Source: Sphingomonas sp.
GTDB taxonomy: Bacteria; Pseudomonadota; Alphaproteobacteria; Sphingomonadales; Sphingomonadaceae
DNA: 64,000 nt
Assembly (NCBI RefSeq): GCF_004799495.1
Contig: NZ_SSMY01000010.1
Location: 62,001-126,000, forward strand
Direction of reading: 5' to 3'
Part shown: in pieces, positions 21,274-31,657 of the stretch
How positions within the stretch are numbered: the stretch's first letter is position 1
Layout of the letters: every line of letters begins with the position of its first letter
Program-made: the position numbers and the translations under genes
The notes under the pieces: generated by a model
Told to the model about the DNA's origin: nothing
Databases searched by the model: none
The model's input: only the letters and a program-made list of their open reading frames with translations

Positions 21274-21402
21274 CCCCTCCCGGCCTTCCGGGAGGGGCTA
21301 GGGGTGGGTGCGAGCGATAGCGAGGCTCTGCGTGCAAGCATCGGAGCGCGATCCAAAAGGGTCGCGCGCCCACCCCGACCCCTCCCGGAAGGCCAGGAGG
21401 GG
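21274..21402. repeat. Palindromic repeat (family C), inverted ends
   Basis: cccctcccggccttccgggaggggctaggggtgggtg ... cgcccaccccgacccctcccggaaggccaggagggg; left end resembles 63232 in uvrA. Confidence 0.8.
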
Positions 21403-21409
21403 AGTAGCG

Positions 21410-23092
21410 TCACGCCATCGCCCGGTACTTCGCCCGCAACCCCACCTTGTCGATCTTCTCGGTCCCCAATCGCGGCAGTGGGTCGGCGGCGATCCAGATG
21501 CGGTCGGGCACCTTGAACGCGGCGATATGCTCGCGGAGGAACGCTTGCAGCTCGGCCTCGCTTACCGCGTCGCCCGCATGGAAATGCACCACCGCGCCGG
21601 GGACTTCGCCGAGCCGTTCGTCGGCCAGCCCGAACACCGCCGTCTCGGCCACCGCGGGATGCTCATAGATCGCCGCTTCGACTTCCTGGCAGCTGATATT
21701 CTCGCCGCCGCGGATGATGATGTCCTTCTTGCGGTCGACGATGAACAGATAGCCGTCGGGATCGAGATACCCGATGTCGCCGGTCAGGAAGTAACCGTCG
21801 GGGCTGAACGCCGCCGCGGTCGCATCGGGGCGGTGCCAATATTCGCGGAAGTTGCAGATCGACCGGATCGCGATCTCGCCGCGCTCGCCCTGCGCGACCT
21901 TCGCACCGGCATTGTCGAGGATCGCGAGGTCGACCAGCGGCAGCGATGCGCGCCCGGTCGAATTGGGTTTGGCCAGATAATTGTCGCGCCAATTGCCGCA
22001 GCCGACGCCGTTGGTCTCGGTCAGGCCGTACCCGATCAACGGCGCGCCGCCGCCCATTTCCTCGTTGATCCTTCGCACGTGATCGACCGGGCGCGGCGCG
22101 CCGCCCGCCGCGAAATCGGTGACGGTCGAGAGGTCGTACTTGGCGCGGTCGGGGTGCGTCAGGATCTCGAAGCTCATCAGCGGGACGCCGACGAAATAGC
22201 TGATCTTTTCCGCCTCGATCAGCCGCATCGCCTCGGTCGCGTCCCATTTGGGCATCAGGACGAGCTTCCTGCCCATCGCGAACGACTGGAGCATCACCGG
22301 CACTTCGGCGGTGACGTGGAACAGCGGGACGTTGAGCAGCGTCGAGGGCTGCCCCTCGGGCGGCTTACCGTCCTCGGTCGCAAGCCCGAGCATCACCAGC
22401 GCCTGTGCCAGATAGTTGAGCACCGCCTGCATCACCGCGCGGTGATCGCTGAGCGCGCCCTTAGACTGGCCGGTGGAGCCCGAGGTGAACAGGATCGTCG
22501 CGAGATCGTCGGGGCCAAGTTCGGGCAAGGCGGCATCCGCATCCGATGCGATCGGTGTCAGCGCCTCGGCCAGCGGCTGCAAGTCGTCGATCACCACCAC
22601 CCGCGCGGTCAGCCCCGCCACCTCGGCGAGCCGCTTGCCGCGCGGCGGATCGGCGAACACGATGCTGCACTCGACCTCGGTCAACGCGCCGGCGAACTCC
22701 TCGGTCTGCCACCAGCCGTTGAGCAAGACCGCGACCCCGCCCGCCATCAGCACGCCCATGTAGAGCGCGATCCACGACGGCGAGTTGCGCATCGCGATCC
22801 CGACCCGGTCGCCGCGCGCCAGCCCGCCCGCGACCAGCGTCCGCGCCACGCGCTCGGCCTCGGCGTACACCGCGCCGAAGGTCAGCCGCTCGTCGCCCGA
22901 CACGAGGAAGGTCGTGTCGCGATGCTCGGCACAATAATGCGCGAAATAGTGCGACAGGCTCGGTGGTGCCGCGGCGATCATCGGATAGGTGCGCCCGCCG
23001 ACCGTCACCTCGGTCAGTGCCATCGGGCCGTCGGCCGCGATCAGCTTGCCGATCCCGCCATCCATCCGCACATCGAGCGCGCTCGGCATCAT
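21410..23092 (-). CDS. AMP-binding acyl-CoA synthetase
   Basis: [26 protein letters not shown]...[10 protein letters not shown]...[43 protein letters not shown]. Confidence 0.92.
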   Translation of the reverse strand: MMPSALDVRMDGGIGKLIAADGPMALTEVTVGGRTYPMIAAAPPSLSHYFAHYCAEHRDTTFLVSGDERLTFGAVYAEAERVARTLVAGGLARGDRVGIAMRNSPSWIALYMGVLMAGGVAVLLNGWWQTEEFAGALTEVECSIVFADPPRGKRLAEVAGLTARVVVIDDLQPLAEALTPIASDADAALPELGPDDLATILFTSGSTGQSKGALSDHRAVMQAVLNYLAQALVMLGLATEDGKPPEGQPSTLLNVPLFHVTAEVPVMLQSFAMGRKLVLMPKWDATEAMRLIEAEKISYFVGVPLMSFEILTHPDRAKYDLSTVTDFAAGGAPRPVDHVRRINEEMGGGAPLIGYGLTETNGVGCGNWRDNYLAKPNSTGRASLPLVDLAILDNAGAKVAQGERGEIAIRSICNFREYWHRPDATAAAFSPDGYFLTGDIGYLDPDGYLFIVDRKKDIIIRGGENISCQEVEAAIYEHPAVAETAVFGLADERLGEVPGAVVHFHAGDAVSEAELQAFLREHIAAFKVPDRIWIAADPLPRLGTEKIDKVGLRAKYRAMA

Positions 23093-23154
23093 TCTCTCCG
23101 CTTGGGTTTGTCCCTTTCCGCCCTTATGGAGGCGCGAAACCCCGGGGAAAAGCC

Positions 23155-24036
23155 TTGATCCTGCACGCACTCACGTCGATCGATTTCAACGACCTGCACC
23201 TGTCGAAGGTACTGCTCCATATCCATTTGTTCGGGCGCGATTTGTTCGACATCAAATGGTATTCGATCGCGTACATCGCCGGGATCGTCGTCGGGTGGAT
23301 GTACCTGATGCGGCTATTGAAGGCGCCGGGCGCGCCGATGGCGAGCCGCCATGCCGAGGATTTGGTGTTCTATGCGACGCTCGGCATCATCCTCGGCGGG
23401 CGGCTCGGGTACGCGCTGTTCTACGCGCCGCAGCTGCTGATCTCGCTCGGTATCTTCAAATTGTGGGACGGCGGCATGTCGTTCCATGGCGGGGTAATCG
23501 GCACGACGATCGGGATCATCCTGTTCGCGCGGCGGCACAAGCTCGATTGGCTGCGGATCCACGATTACGTCGCATGCTGCGCGCCGTTCGGGCTGTTCTT
23601 CGGGCGGATCGCCAATTTCGTGAACGGCGAACTCTGGGGCAAGCCGTCGGGCGACAGCCTGCCTTGGGGAATCATCTTCCACCAGACGGGCAACGACGTC
23701 GCACGCCACCCGAGCCAGCTTTACGAGGCGGGACTCGAGGGGATCGTGCTGTTCGCGATCCTGTGGTTCGCGTTCTGGCGCACCAAGTCGCGCTACGACC
23801 CGGGCAAGCTCGTTGGGCTGTTCATCCTGTTCTACGGCCTGTTCCGCTACGTCGTCGAATTCTTCCGCGAGCCCGACAGCCAGTATGCCGACAGCCCGAT
23901 CCTCGGCGTCGCTGGCCTGCACATGGGCCAGTTGCTGTGCGTGCCGATGGTGCTGGGCGGCGCGTATCTGATCGCGACCGCCAAGCGCCGCCGCCAGCGA
24001 GTCACCCCGATCGCGGGCGACGACGCGGTCGCGTGA
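23155..24036 (+). CDS. lgt: Prolipoprotein diacylglyceryl transferase
   Basis: [26 protein letters not shown]...[13 protein letters not shown]...[16 protein letters not shown]...[12 protein letters not shown]...FREPD. TTG start inferred. Confidence 0.95.
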   Translation: MILHALTSIDFNDLHLSKVLLHIHLFGRDLFDIKWYSIAYIAGIVVGWMYLMRLLKAPGAPMASRHAEDLVFYATLGIILGGRLGYALFYAPQLLISLGIFKLWDGGMSFHGGVIGTTIGIILFARRHKLDWLRIHDYVACCAPFGLFFGRIANFVNGELWGKPSGDSLPWGIIFHQTGNDVARHPSQLYEAGLEGIVLFAILWFAFWRTKSRYDPGKLVGLFILFYGLFRYVVEFFREPDSQYADSPILGVAGLHMGQLLCVPMVLGGAYLIATAKRRRQRVTPIAGDDAVA

Positions 24037-24037
24037 C

Positions 24038-25084
24038 GTGAGCGACGGCTCGCTGCCCGACCGGCTGGCGCGCGCGATCACGATGGCGGGGCCGATCCCG
24101 CTGTCGCAATATATCGCCGCCGCCAACGCCGAATATTATGCACACCGTGATCCGCTGGGGTCGGCGGGCGACTTCACCACCGCGCCCGAGATCAGCCAGA
24201 TGTTCGGTGAGCTGATCGGGCTGTGGGCCGCCGATCTGTGGCAGCGCGCCGGTTCACCCGATATCACGTGGGTCGAGCTCGGCCCCGGGCGCGGCACGCT
24301 GACCGCCGATGCGTTGCGTGCCATGGCACAGGTCGGGCTGACGCCGCCGGTGCACTTCGTCGAAACCAGCCCGACGCTGCGCGCGGCGCAGAAGGCGGCG
24401 GTGCCCGACGCGACATGGCACGACGATGTCGCGACGCTGCCTGACGACCGCGCGTTAATTGTTGTGGCCAACGAATTCTTCGACGCGCTGCCGATCCGCC
24501 AGCTCGTCCGCGCGGGCGATGCGTGGCGCGAGCGGATGGTGGCGTGCCAGGACCTGCTGTTCCTGCCGATCGCGGGGAAGGACGTGCCCGACAGCATCGT
24601 CCCCGAGCATTTGCGCGACGCCGCGCCTGGGTCGGTGATCGAGACATCACCCGCTAACGTCGGCATAGCGCGCGCGGTCGCCGGGCGCCTGGTGCGCCAG
24701 GGCGGCGCGGCCTTGGTGATCGACTATGGCTACGAAGGCCCGGCGATCGGCGACACGCTCCAGGCAGTCAGCGGGCACCGATTCGCCAACCCGTTCGAAG
24801 AACCGGGCAGCCGCGACCTAACCGCGCATGTCGATTTCGCGACGCTCGGCGCAGCGGCGGGGATGGAGGGCGTGCGCGTCGAGGGACCAGTCGGGCAGGG
24901 CGCGTTCCTGACCGCGCTGGGGATCGAGCCGCGCGCGGAGGCGTTGGCCAGGACATCGCCGGAGCGCGCCGAACAACTCGCCGCGGACCGCGCGCGGCTG
25001 ACCGATGCCGATCAGATGGGCGAGCTGTTCAAGGCGATGGCGTGGACCGCACCCGACTGGCCCGAGCCAGCGGGGTTCGCGTGA
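24038..25084 (+). CDS. Class I SAM-dependent methyltransferase (NDUFAF7/MidA-like)
   Basis: GDFTTAPEISQMFGELIGLWAADLW...WVELGPGRGTLTADALRA...VVANEFFDALPIRQLV; GTG start. Confidence 0.9.
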   Translation: MSDGSLPDRLARAITMAGPIPLSQYIAAANAEYYAHRDPLGSAGDFTTAPEISQMFGELIGLWAADLWQRAGSPDITWVELGPGRGTLTADALRAMAQVGLTPPVHFVETSPTLRAAQKAAVPDATWHDDVATLPDDRALIVVANEFFDALPIRQLVRAGDAWRERMVACQDLLFLPIAGKDVPDSIVPEHLRDAAPGSVIETSPANVGIARAVAGRLVRQGGAALVIDYGYEGPAIGDTLQAVSGHRFANPFEEPGSRDLTAHVDFATLGAAAGMEGVRVEGPVGQGAFLTALGIEPRAEALARTSPERAEQLAADRARLTDADQMGELFKAMAWTAPDWPEPAGFA

Positions 25085-25099
25085 TAATCGGTGTACGAT

Positions 25100-25223
25100 C
25101 CTCCCCGTTTACGGGGAGGTGGCGCGCGCAGCGCGACGGAGGGGGCGGGCCGCAGACGGATCGCTTATGGCCCGCCCCCTCCACCGGCTTCGCCGGTCCC
25201 GCTCCCCGTGAACGGGGAGGATT
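25100..25223. repeat. Palindromic repeat (family B), inverted ends
   Basis: cctccccgtttacggggagg ... ctccccgtgaacggggagga with internal hairpins (ggcgcgcgcagcgcg; accggcttcgccggt). Confidence 0.8.
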
Positions 25224-25227
25224 TTAA

Positions 25228-25743
25228 GTGAACGTCACGATCCAATACCGCGACGCCACGCCCGCCGACGGCGACCAGCTCGCGCAGGTCGCACGGCGCA
25301 TCTTCACCGAGACGTTCGGGACGCTCTACCGCCAGGAAGATCTCAAGGCCTATCTCGACTCGGCCTATGGCGAGAACGGACTGGTCGGCGTGCTGCGCGA
25401 TGCCGATTACCAAGTGCGGCTGGCGACCGACGGCGACGCGATCATCGGTTATTGCACGATCGGCCCGGTCGCGTTTCCCGGCGAGTGGCCGGGCGCGATC
25501 GAGCTGCACAACCTCTACGTCCTTGGGCCGTGGCAGGGCGAAGGCGTCGCGCGCGTGCTGATGGACTGGGCGATCGGCGAGGCGCGGGCGCGACAGGCGA
25601 CCGAGATCGTGCTGTCGGTCTATGTCGACAACGCCCGTGCCAAGGCGTTCTACCAGCGTTACGGCTTCGTCGAGTTCGGCAAATACACCTTCATGGTCGG
25701 CAGTCATCCCGACGACGACCGGCTGATGCGGCTCAAGCTATGA
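25228..25743 (+). CDS. GNAT family N-acetyltransferase
   Basis: IELHNLYVLGPWQGEGVARVLMDWAIGEARARQATEIVLSVYVDNARAKAFYQRYGFVEFGKYTFMVG. Confidence 0.9.
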   Translation: MNVTIQYRDATPADGDQLAQVARRIFTETFGTLYRQEDLKAYLDSAYGENGLVGVLRDADYQVRLATDGDAIIGYCTIGPVAFPGEWPGAIELHNLYVLGPWQGEGVARVLMDWAIGEARARQATEIVLSVYVDNARAKAFYQRYGFVEFGKYTFMVGSHPDDDRLMRLKL

Positions 25744-26504
25744 CGGTCGAGGTCAACCGCGCCCGCGCGCTGAGCGACGTGCCGCACGGCTTTCTCGGCC
25801 GGCGCGGCGGGGTGTCGACCGGGCTCTATGCCGGGCTCAACGTCGGGACGGGATCGGACGACGATCCCGCGATCATCGCCGAGAACCGGCGGCTCGCGGC
25901 CGAGACAGTGCTGCCCGGCGCGATCCTGCTCAACCCGTATCAGGTCCATTCGGCCGATTGCTTCACCGTGGCCGCGCCGTGGGACGCGAGTCTACGCCCG
26001 CACGCCGACGCGGTGGTGACCGCCCGGCCGGGGATCGCGCTCGGCATCCTGACCGCCGATTGCGCGCCGGTGCTGCTCGCCGATCCGCAAGCGGGCGTGG
26101 TCGGCGCGGCGCATGCCGGGTGGAAGGGCGCGCTGGGCGGGGTGACCGATGCGACGCTGCTGGCGATGGAAGCACTCGGCGCCCGGCGCGACCGCATCCG
26201 CGCCGCGATCGGCCCCTGCGTCGCGCGGGCGAGTTATGAGGTCGATGCCGCCTTCCAGCGCCGGTTCGAGGCCGACGACCCCGCCAACGAACGCTTCTTC
26301 GCATCGGGGCGCGACGGCCATGCGCAGTTCGACCTCGAAGCCTATGTCGCGCACCGCCTCGCCGCCGCTGGGGTCCGCACGGTCGAGGCGATGGGGTTGG
26401 ATACTTACGCTGACGAAGATCGTTTCTACAGCTTCCGCCGCGCCACGCACCGCGGCGAGCCGGGATATGGACGCCAGATCAGCATCATTGGCTTGCCGAT
26501 TTAG
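25740..26504 (+). CDS. pgeF: Peptidoglycan editing factor PgeF / multicopper (laccase-like) domain protein
   Basis: GFLGRRGGVSTGLYAGLNVGTGSDDDP...NPYQVHSADC...LTADCAPVLLADPQAGVVGAAHAGWKGALGGV. Confidence 0.92.
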   Translation: MTVEVNRARALSDVPHGFLGRRGGVSTGLYAGLNVGTGSDDDPAIIAENRRLAAETVLPGAILLNPYQVHSADCFTVAAPWDASLRPHADAVVTARPGIALGILTADCAPVLLADPQAGVVGAAHAGWKGALGGVTDATLLAMEALGARRDRIRAAIGPCVARASYEVDAAFQRRFEADDPANERFFASGRDGHAQFDLEAYVAHRLAAAGVRTVEAMGLDTYADEDRFYSFRRATHRGEPGYGRQISIIGLPI

Positions 26505-26557
26505 TTTCCCCTGAAACCACCCGGCGCTATGGGGGCGGCAATCCCAAGGAGTTTCCC

Positions 26558-27886
26558 ATGCCCGATCAGCCGACCGAAACCGAAGCCGACATCACCGGCG
26601 TCGACGCCAAGGCCCTCAAGCCCCATGCGAGTTCGATCGGCGGGCGCAACCTCAAGCCCTCAACGCTGATGATGGGCCATGGCTTCGACCCCGCACTGTC
26701 CGAAGGATCGCTCAAGCCACCGATCTTCCTGACCTCGACCTTCGTCTTCCCCAACGCCGCCGCCGGTAAGCGTCATTTTGAGGGCGTGACGGGCAAGCGG
26801 CCGGGCGGCGCCGACGGGCTCGTCTATTCGCGTTTCAACGGGCCGAACCAGGAAATCCTCGAGGATCGGCTCGGCATCTGGGAGAATGCCGAAGATGCGC
26901 TGGCCTTCTCCAGCGGCATGTCGGCGATCGCCACGCTGTTCCTCGCGATGGTCAAGCCGGGCGACACGATCGTCCATTCGGGCCCGCTCTATGCCGCGAC
27001 CGAGACGCTGATCGCGCGCATCCTCGGCAAGTTCGGGGTCAAGTGGGTCGACTTCCCCGCGGGTGCGACGCGTGAAGAGATCGACGCGGCGATGAAGAAG
27101 GGCGCGGAGACTGGCAACGTCGCGCTGATCTACCTCGAAAGTCCCGCCAATCCGACCAACGCGCTGGTCGATGTCGAAGCGGTCGCCGCGAGCCGCGACG
27201 CGATCTTCGCCGACCGCGCGGAAAAACCCCCGATCGCGATCGACAACACGTTCCTCGGCCCGTTGTGGCACAAGCCGCTCGACCATGGTGCCGACATCGT
27301 CGTCTATTCGCTGACCAAATACGCCGGCGGGCACAGCGACCTCGTCGCCGGCGGCGTGCTGGGGTCGAAGGCGCACATCAACACGATCCGCCTGATGCGC
27401 AACACGATCGGGACGATCTGCGACCCCAACACCGCGTGGATGCTGCTGCGCAGCCTCGAGACGCTCGAACTGCGGATGAGCCGCGCTGGCGAGAATGCGG
27501 TCAAGGTGTGCGCCTTCCTCAACAAGCATCCCAAGGTCGAGAAGGTCGGCTATCTCGGCTTCCTCGAACAGCAGGGCGAAACGCGCCAGGCCGACATCTA
27601 TCGCCGCCATTGCGCGGGTGCGGGCAGCACCTTCTCGCTCTATCTCAAGGGCGGCGAGAAGGAGGCGTTCAAGTTCCTCGACACGCTCAAGATCGCCAAG
27701 CTCGCGGTGTCGCTGGGCGGCACCGAAACGCTGGCGAGCGCCCCGGCGGCGATGACGCATTTGTCGGTGCCCGACGAGCGCAAGCAGGCGCTCGGCATCA
27801 CCGACAACCTCGTGCGCATCTCGATCGGGGTCGAGGACGCCGACGATTTGATCGCCGACTTCGCCGCGGCGCTCGACGCGATCTAG
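26558..27886 (+). CDS. Cystathionine gamma-synthase/methionine gamma-lyase family PLP enzyme
   Basis: YSRFNGPNQEILEDRLGIWENAEDALAFSSGMSAI...YLESPANPTN...DNTFLGPLWHKPLDHGADIVVYSLTKYAGGHSDLVAGGV. Confidence 0.93.
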   Translation: MPDQPTETEADITGVDAKALKPHASSIGGRNLKPSTLMMGHGFDPALSEGSLKPPIFLTSTFVFPNAAAGKRHFEGVTGKRPGGADGLVYSRFNGPNQEILEDRLGIWENAEDALAFSSGMSAIATLFLAMVKPGDTIVHSGPLYAATETLIARILGKFGVKWVDFPAGATREEIDAAMKKGAETGNVALIYLESPANPTNALVDVEAVAASRDAIFADRAEKPPIAIDNTFLGPLWHKPLDHGADIVVYSLTKYAGGHSDLVAGGVLGSKAHINTIRLMRNTIGTICDPNTAWMLLRSLETLELRMSRAGENAVKVCAFLNKHPKVEKVGYLGFLEQQGETRQADIYRRHCAGAGSTFSLYLKGGEKEAFKFLDTLKIAKLAVSLGGTETLASAPAAMTHLSVPDERKQALGITDNLVRISIGVEDADDLIADFAAALDAI

Positions 27887-29451
27887 CCCGCCACCGCTTC
27901 GTCGAGCAGCCGCAAGTCGCGCCCGCGCGTCTCGCGGCCGAACCAGGCGCACAGGCCGAGCGCGAGGAGCGTCGGAATCATGATCAGACCGGCGGCGACG
28001 CCCATCGCCGGCACGAGCGCCGCGATGCTCAGCGCCTGCGCTGCGACCCCGCCCGCCTTGGTGCACGCCGCCACCCAGCCGGTCGCCCGACCGCGCACGC
28101 GCAGGGGGAAGCTTTCGGCGGCGTAGGGAAGCAGGATCGCGATGATCCCGTTCGACCCGACGATCAGCAGCGCGATCGGCAATACCGGGCCGCCCCCGCC
28201 GCCAAGCTCGAGCCGCAACACGCCGATCAGTCCGAGCAGGGTCACCCCGATCATGGTGACGAGCGACCATTTGGTGCTCCACCGGCTGTACATCGCGGCG
28301 GCGACGAACACCGTCGGGAAGGCGATCAGCGCGGATTCGGCGAGCAGCCGGCTCGACACTTCCATCGAATAGCCCTTCGCGACGAGATCGGCGGGGAGCC
28401 ACAGCAGCAGCCCGAAATTGACCAGCCCCCAGCCGACCGCCGCAACCGACAGCGCGACGAGCTTGCCGGCCAGTTTCGCGCCGATCAGCGCGTGACCGAT
28501 CGTCCCGGCGGGGAGCGGGGGCAGCGCATCCCGTCGCGTCGCGGTCGCGCCAAACCGCGCCATCACCTCGCGCGCTTCGGCATCTCGACCGCGCGCGAGC
28601 AGGAACTTGGCGGACTCGGGGATGAACCCGCCGAGCAACACCAGCATCAGCCCGGTGGGCAGGTTGAGCAGCCACAGGATCCGCCATCCGAAGATCGGCT
28701 GTAGCAACGCCGAAAACCCGCTCGCGGCGAAATACCCCCCGACCGCGCCGAGCCCGCCGACGAGCACCAGGCTCCACCCGCGGTGCCGGTTGGGCATCAT
28801 CTCCGCCAGCAACGCATAGGTCACCGGCAGCATGCCCCCCGCCGCCGCGCCCATCATGAAGCACATGCCGACGTTCCACGCGAGGCTGGGCATCGCCCCG
28901 CAGATCGAGGTTCCGACGAACATCACCGCCGACAGAAGGATCGACGCCTTACGCCCGTAGATATCGGCGATCACACCCCACAGCACCGACCCCGTGACGG
29001 TACCGATCAGCGCGGCGAACGGAACGAGCGAGGCGGTCGCCTTGGGCACGGCATATTCGCTCACCATACCGGGAATGGTGAAGCCGAGCGCGGCGGGCTT
29101 CATCACGTCGATCACCAGCGCGATCACCAACACCAGCATCAACCGCCAGTGCGGCCAGCCGAGCGCGGCATCCTCCGGCGCAGAGATCTCGATCGTTCCC
29201 GCGATCGCGCGCTGCGCCGCGACGTTGCGCGGGAGCAGGCCATAGGCGGCGACCGCGACCCCGCCGACGATCAGCGCCATGCCGAGCACCATGTCCCAGC
29301 CGACCGCCATCCCGGCGAGGCGATAGTGCATCGCCCGGCCCATCAGGAACATCGGGATGTGCATCAGCACGCCGGCGGTCACCGCGACGCAGCCTAGCAC
29401 GAACGCCCAGAGCGCCTGGCGGTCGCTGAGCGTGGTGCCGACCCCCCGCAT
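27883..29451 (-). CDS. MFS transporter
   Basis: Multiple TM helices; GVIADIYGRKASILLSA; ALLAEMMPNRHRGWSLVLVGG. Confidence 0.9.
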   Translation of the reverse strand: MRGVGTTLSDRQALWAFVLGCVAVTAGVLMHIPMFLMGRAMHYRLAGMAVGWDMVLGMALIVGGVAVAAYGLLPRNVAAQRAIAGTIEISAPEDAALGWPHWRLMLVLVIALVIDVMKPAALGFTIPGMVSEYAVPKATASLVPFAALIGTVTGSVLWGVIADIYGRKASILLSAVMFVGTSICGAMPSLAWNVGMCFMMGAAAGGMLPVTYALLAEMMPNRHRGWSLVLVGGLGAVGGYFAASGFSALLQPIFGWRILWLLNLPTGLMLVLLGGFIPESAKFLLARGRDAEAREVMARFGATATRRDALPPLPAGTIGHALIGAKLAGKLVALSVAAVGWGLVNFGLLLWLPADLVAKGYSMEVSSRLLAESALIAFPTVFVAAAMYSRWSTKWSLVTMIGVTLLGLIGVLRLELGGGGGPVLPIALLIVGSNGIIAILLPYAAESFPLRVRGRATGWVAACTKAGGVAAQALSIAALVPAMGVAAGLIMIPTLLALGLCAWFGRETRGRDLRLLDEAVAG

Positions 29452-29456
29452 CGAAA

Positions 29457-30740
29457 TCAGCCGTCGCCGACGCGCTCGATATCGGCGCCGACCGCCGAGA
29501 GTTTTTCCTCGAGCCGCTCATACCCGCGGTCGAGGTGATAGACGCGGCTGACCTGGGTCTCGCCCTCGGCGACGAGGCCCGCGATGATCAGGCTCATCGA
29601 CGCGCGGAGATCGGTCGCCATCACCGGCGCGCCGACCATGTGGTCGACCCCGCGCACCACCGCGGTGCGGCCGCGCACCTGGATATCGGCACCCATCCGC
29701 GCGAGCTCGGGCACGTGCATGTAGCGGTTCTCGAAGATCGTCTCGGTCAGCACGCTCGCGCCGTCGGCCTTGCACAGCATCGCCATGAACTGCGCCTGCA
29801 TGTCGGTCGCGAAGCCGGGAAACGGCGCGGTCGACAGCGTCAATGGCTTCAATTTACCGTCGGACGAGATGTGCAGCGACTGGCCCTTCTCCTCGACCCC
29901 GACCCCGGCATCGATCAACGCGGCGACGGTCGCGCGCATGTCGTCCAGCTTGACCCCGGCGAGCTCGACCTTGCCCCCCGCGATCCCGACCGCGCAGGCA
30001 TAGCTGCCCGCTTCGATCCGATCGGGCATCACGCGATAGGTCGCGCCGTGGAGCCGGTCGACACCCTCGATCTCCAGCGTCTCGGTCCCGACCCCGGAAA
30101 TCGACGCGCCCATCGCGAGCAGCAAATTGCACAGGTCGACGATCTCGGGCTCGCGCGCCGCGTTCTCGATGACCGTCGGCCCTTTGGCGAGCACGGCGGC
30201 CATCACCGCATTTTCGGTTGCGCCGACCGACACGATCGGGAAGGTCACGCGCCCGCCCGGCAAGCGCCCGCCCGGTGCCTTCGCCCGGACGTACCCCGCC
30301 GCGATCTCGATCTCGGCGCCCATCGCCTCGAGCGCCTTCAGGTGCAGGTCGATCGGGCGGTTGCCGATCGAGCAGCCGCCGGGGAGCGACACCGTCGCCT
30401 CACCGCCACGCGCGACCAAAGGCCCGAGCACCAGGATCGATGCGCGCATCTTGCGCACGATGTCGTAAGGCGCCTCGCTCGACGTCAGCTTGCCCGCGCG
30501 CATCGTCATCACGCGCCCGAAATCCTCGGGCCGCGATCCCTCGATCTGGGTCGACGCGCCGAGCTGATTGAGCAGATGCCCGAAGCTGTCGACATCGGCG
30601 AGCCGCGGCAGGTTCCTGAGCGTCACCGGCTCTTCGGTCAGCAGCGCGCACGGCATCAACGTCAGCGCCGAATTCTTCGCGCCCGAAATAGGCAATTTGC
30701 CGGCCAGGCGGTTGCCGCCGCGGATGAGGATACGGTCCAT
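29457..30740 (-). CDS. murA: UDP-N-acetylglucosamine 1-carboxyvinyltransferase
   Basis: [49 protein letters not shown]...[25 protein letters not shown]. Confidence 0.96.
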   Translation of the reverse strand: MDRILIRGGNRLAGKLPISGAKNSALTLMPCALLTEEPVTLRNLPRLADVDSFGHLLNQLGASTQIEGSRPEDFGRVMTMRAGKLTSSEAPYDIVRKMRASILVLGPLVARGGEATVSLPGGCSIGNRPIDLHLKALEAMGAEIEIAAGYVRAKAPGGRLPGGRVTFPIVSVGATENAVMAAVLAKGPTVIENAAREPEIVDLCNLLLAMGASISGVGTETLEIEGVDRLHGATYRVMPDRIEAGSYACAVGIAGGKVELAGVKLDDMRATVAALIDAGVGVEEKGQSLHISSDGKLKPLTLSTAPFPGFATDMQAQFMAMLCKADGASVLTETIFENRYMHVPELARMGADIQVRGRTAVVRGVDHMVGAPVMATDLRASMSLIIAGLVAEGETQVSRVYHLDRGYERLEEKLSAVGADIERVGDG

Positions 30741-30880
30741 GAGCGAGCTTCTATCGCCCCCACGCGCCCACGCAAGCGATTGCCTATTGCAACGGGTTCG
30801 CAACGACCATTGATCGACTTTAATGCACGTCCCCGCGCGCGCTGCTTTGTGACGCTCGAAGGTCCGGGGGAAAGCGTATC

Positions 30881-31615
30881 GTGTCAGGGAGTTGCTTCGC
30901 CGAGCGTTTGGGTGATCTCGTATCGATCACCCCGGCGGAACAGGACGCGCTGGCTAGGCTCGAGGAGCGCGAGCGCCCGGTACGCCGCGGCGCCGCGATT
31001 CAGCGCGAGAACGACCGCGTCGGCGAACTGTTCATCCTCAGGAAGGGCGTCATGATGACGTCGATGCTGCTCGACGACGGCAGCCGCCAGATCCTGCGCT
31101 TCCTGTTTCCGGGCGACATGATGGGACTGTCGAGTCTCGCCTATCGCGAGGCGCCGGAGACGATCACCGCGCTGTCCGACAGCATCGTATGCCCGTTCGA
31201 CCGATCGACGCTGAGCGGGATCCTGGCGGCGCATCCCCGGCTCGGCGCGTTGATGATGGTCTACAGCCAGATCGAGCGCGCGGCGCTGACCGACCGGCTC
31301 GCCGCGCTTGGCCGCACCTCGGCCAAGGCGCGCGTCGCCGCGGTGCTGATCGAGATGCGCAATCGGCTGCGGATGCTCGACAAGTCGATCAACGCGACGT
31401 TCACACTCGGGCTGACGCAGGAAGAGATCGGCGACGCGACCGGGCTGACCGCGGTCCACGTCAACCGCATGCTGCGCCAGATCGAGGAAGACGGGCTGAT
31501 CGCGCGCGCCAACGGCCACATCACCTTCACCAACGAACGCGCGTTGATGCGGGCGGCCAACTACGTCGACCGATACGAAGGGCTCGACCTGAGCTGGCTG
31601 CCGGCGGCGCGATGA
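30881..31615 (+). CDS. Crp/Fnr family transcriptional regulator
   Basis: [31 protein letters not shown]...[37 protein letters not shown] start. Confidence 0.9.
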   Translation: MSGSCFAERLGDLVSITPAEQDALARLEERERPVRRGAAIQRENDRVGELFILRKGVMMTSMLLDDGSRQILRFLFPGDMMGLSSLAYREAPETITALSDSIVCPFDRSTLSGILAAHPRLGALMMVYSQIERAALTDRLAALGRTSAKARVAAVLIEMRNRLRMLDKSINATFTLGLTQEEIGDATGLTAVHVNRMLRQIEEDGLIARANGHITFTNERALMRAANYVDRYEGLDLSWLPAAR

Positions 31616-31657
31616 TGCTCCTTAGCCCCTCCCCTTCAGGAGAGGGGCAAGAACGGC

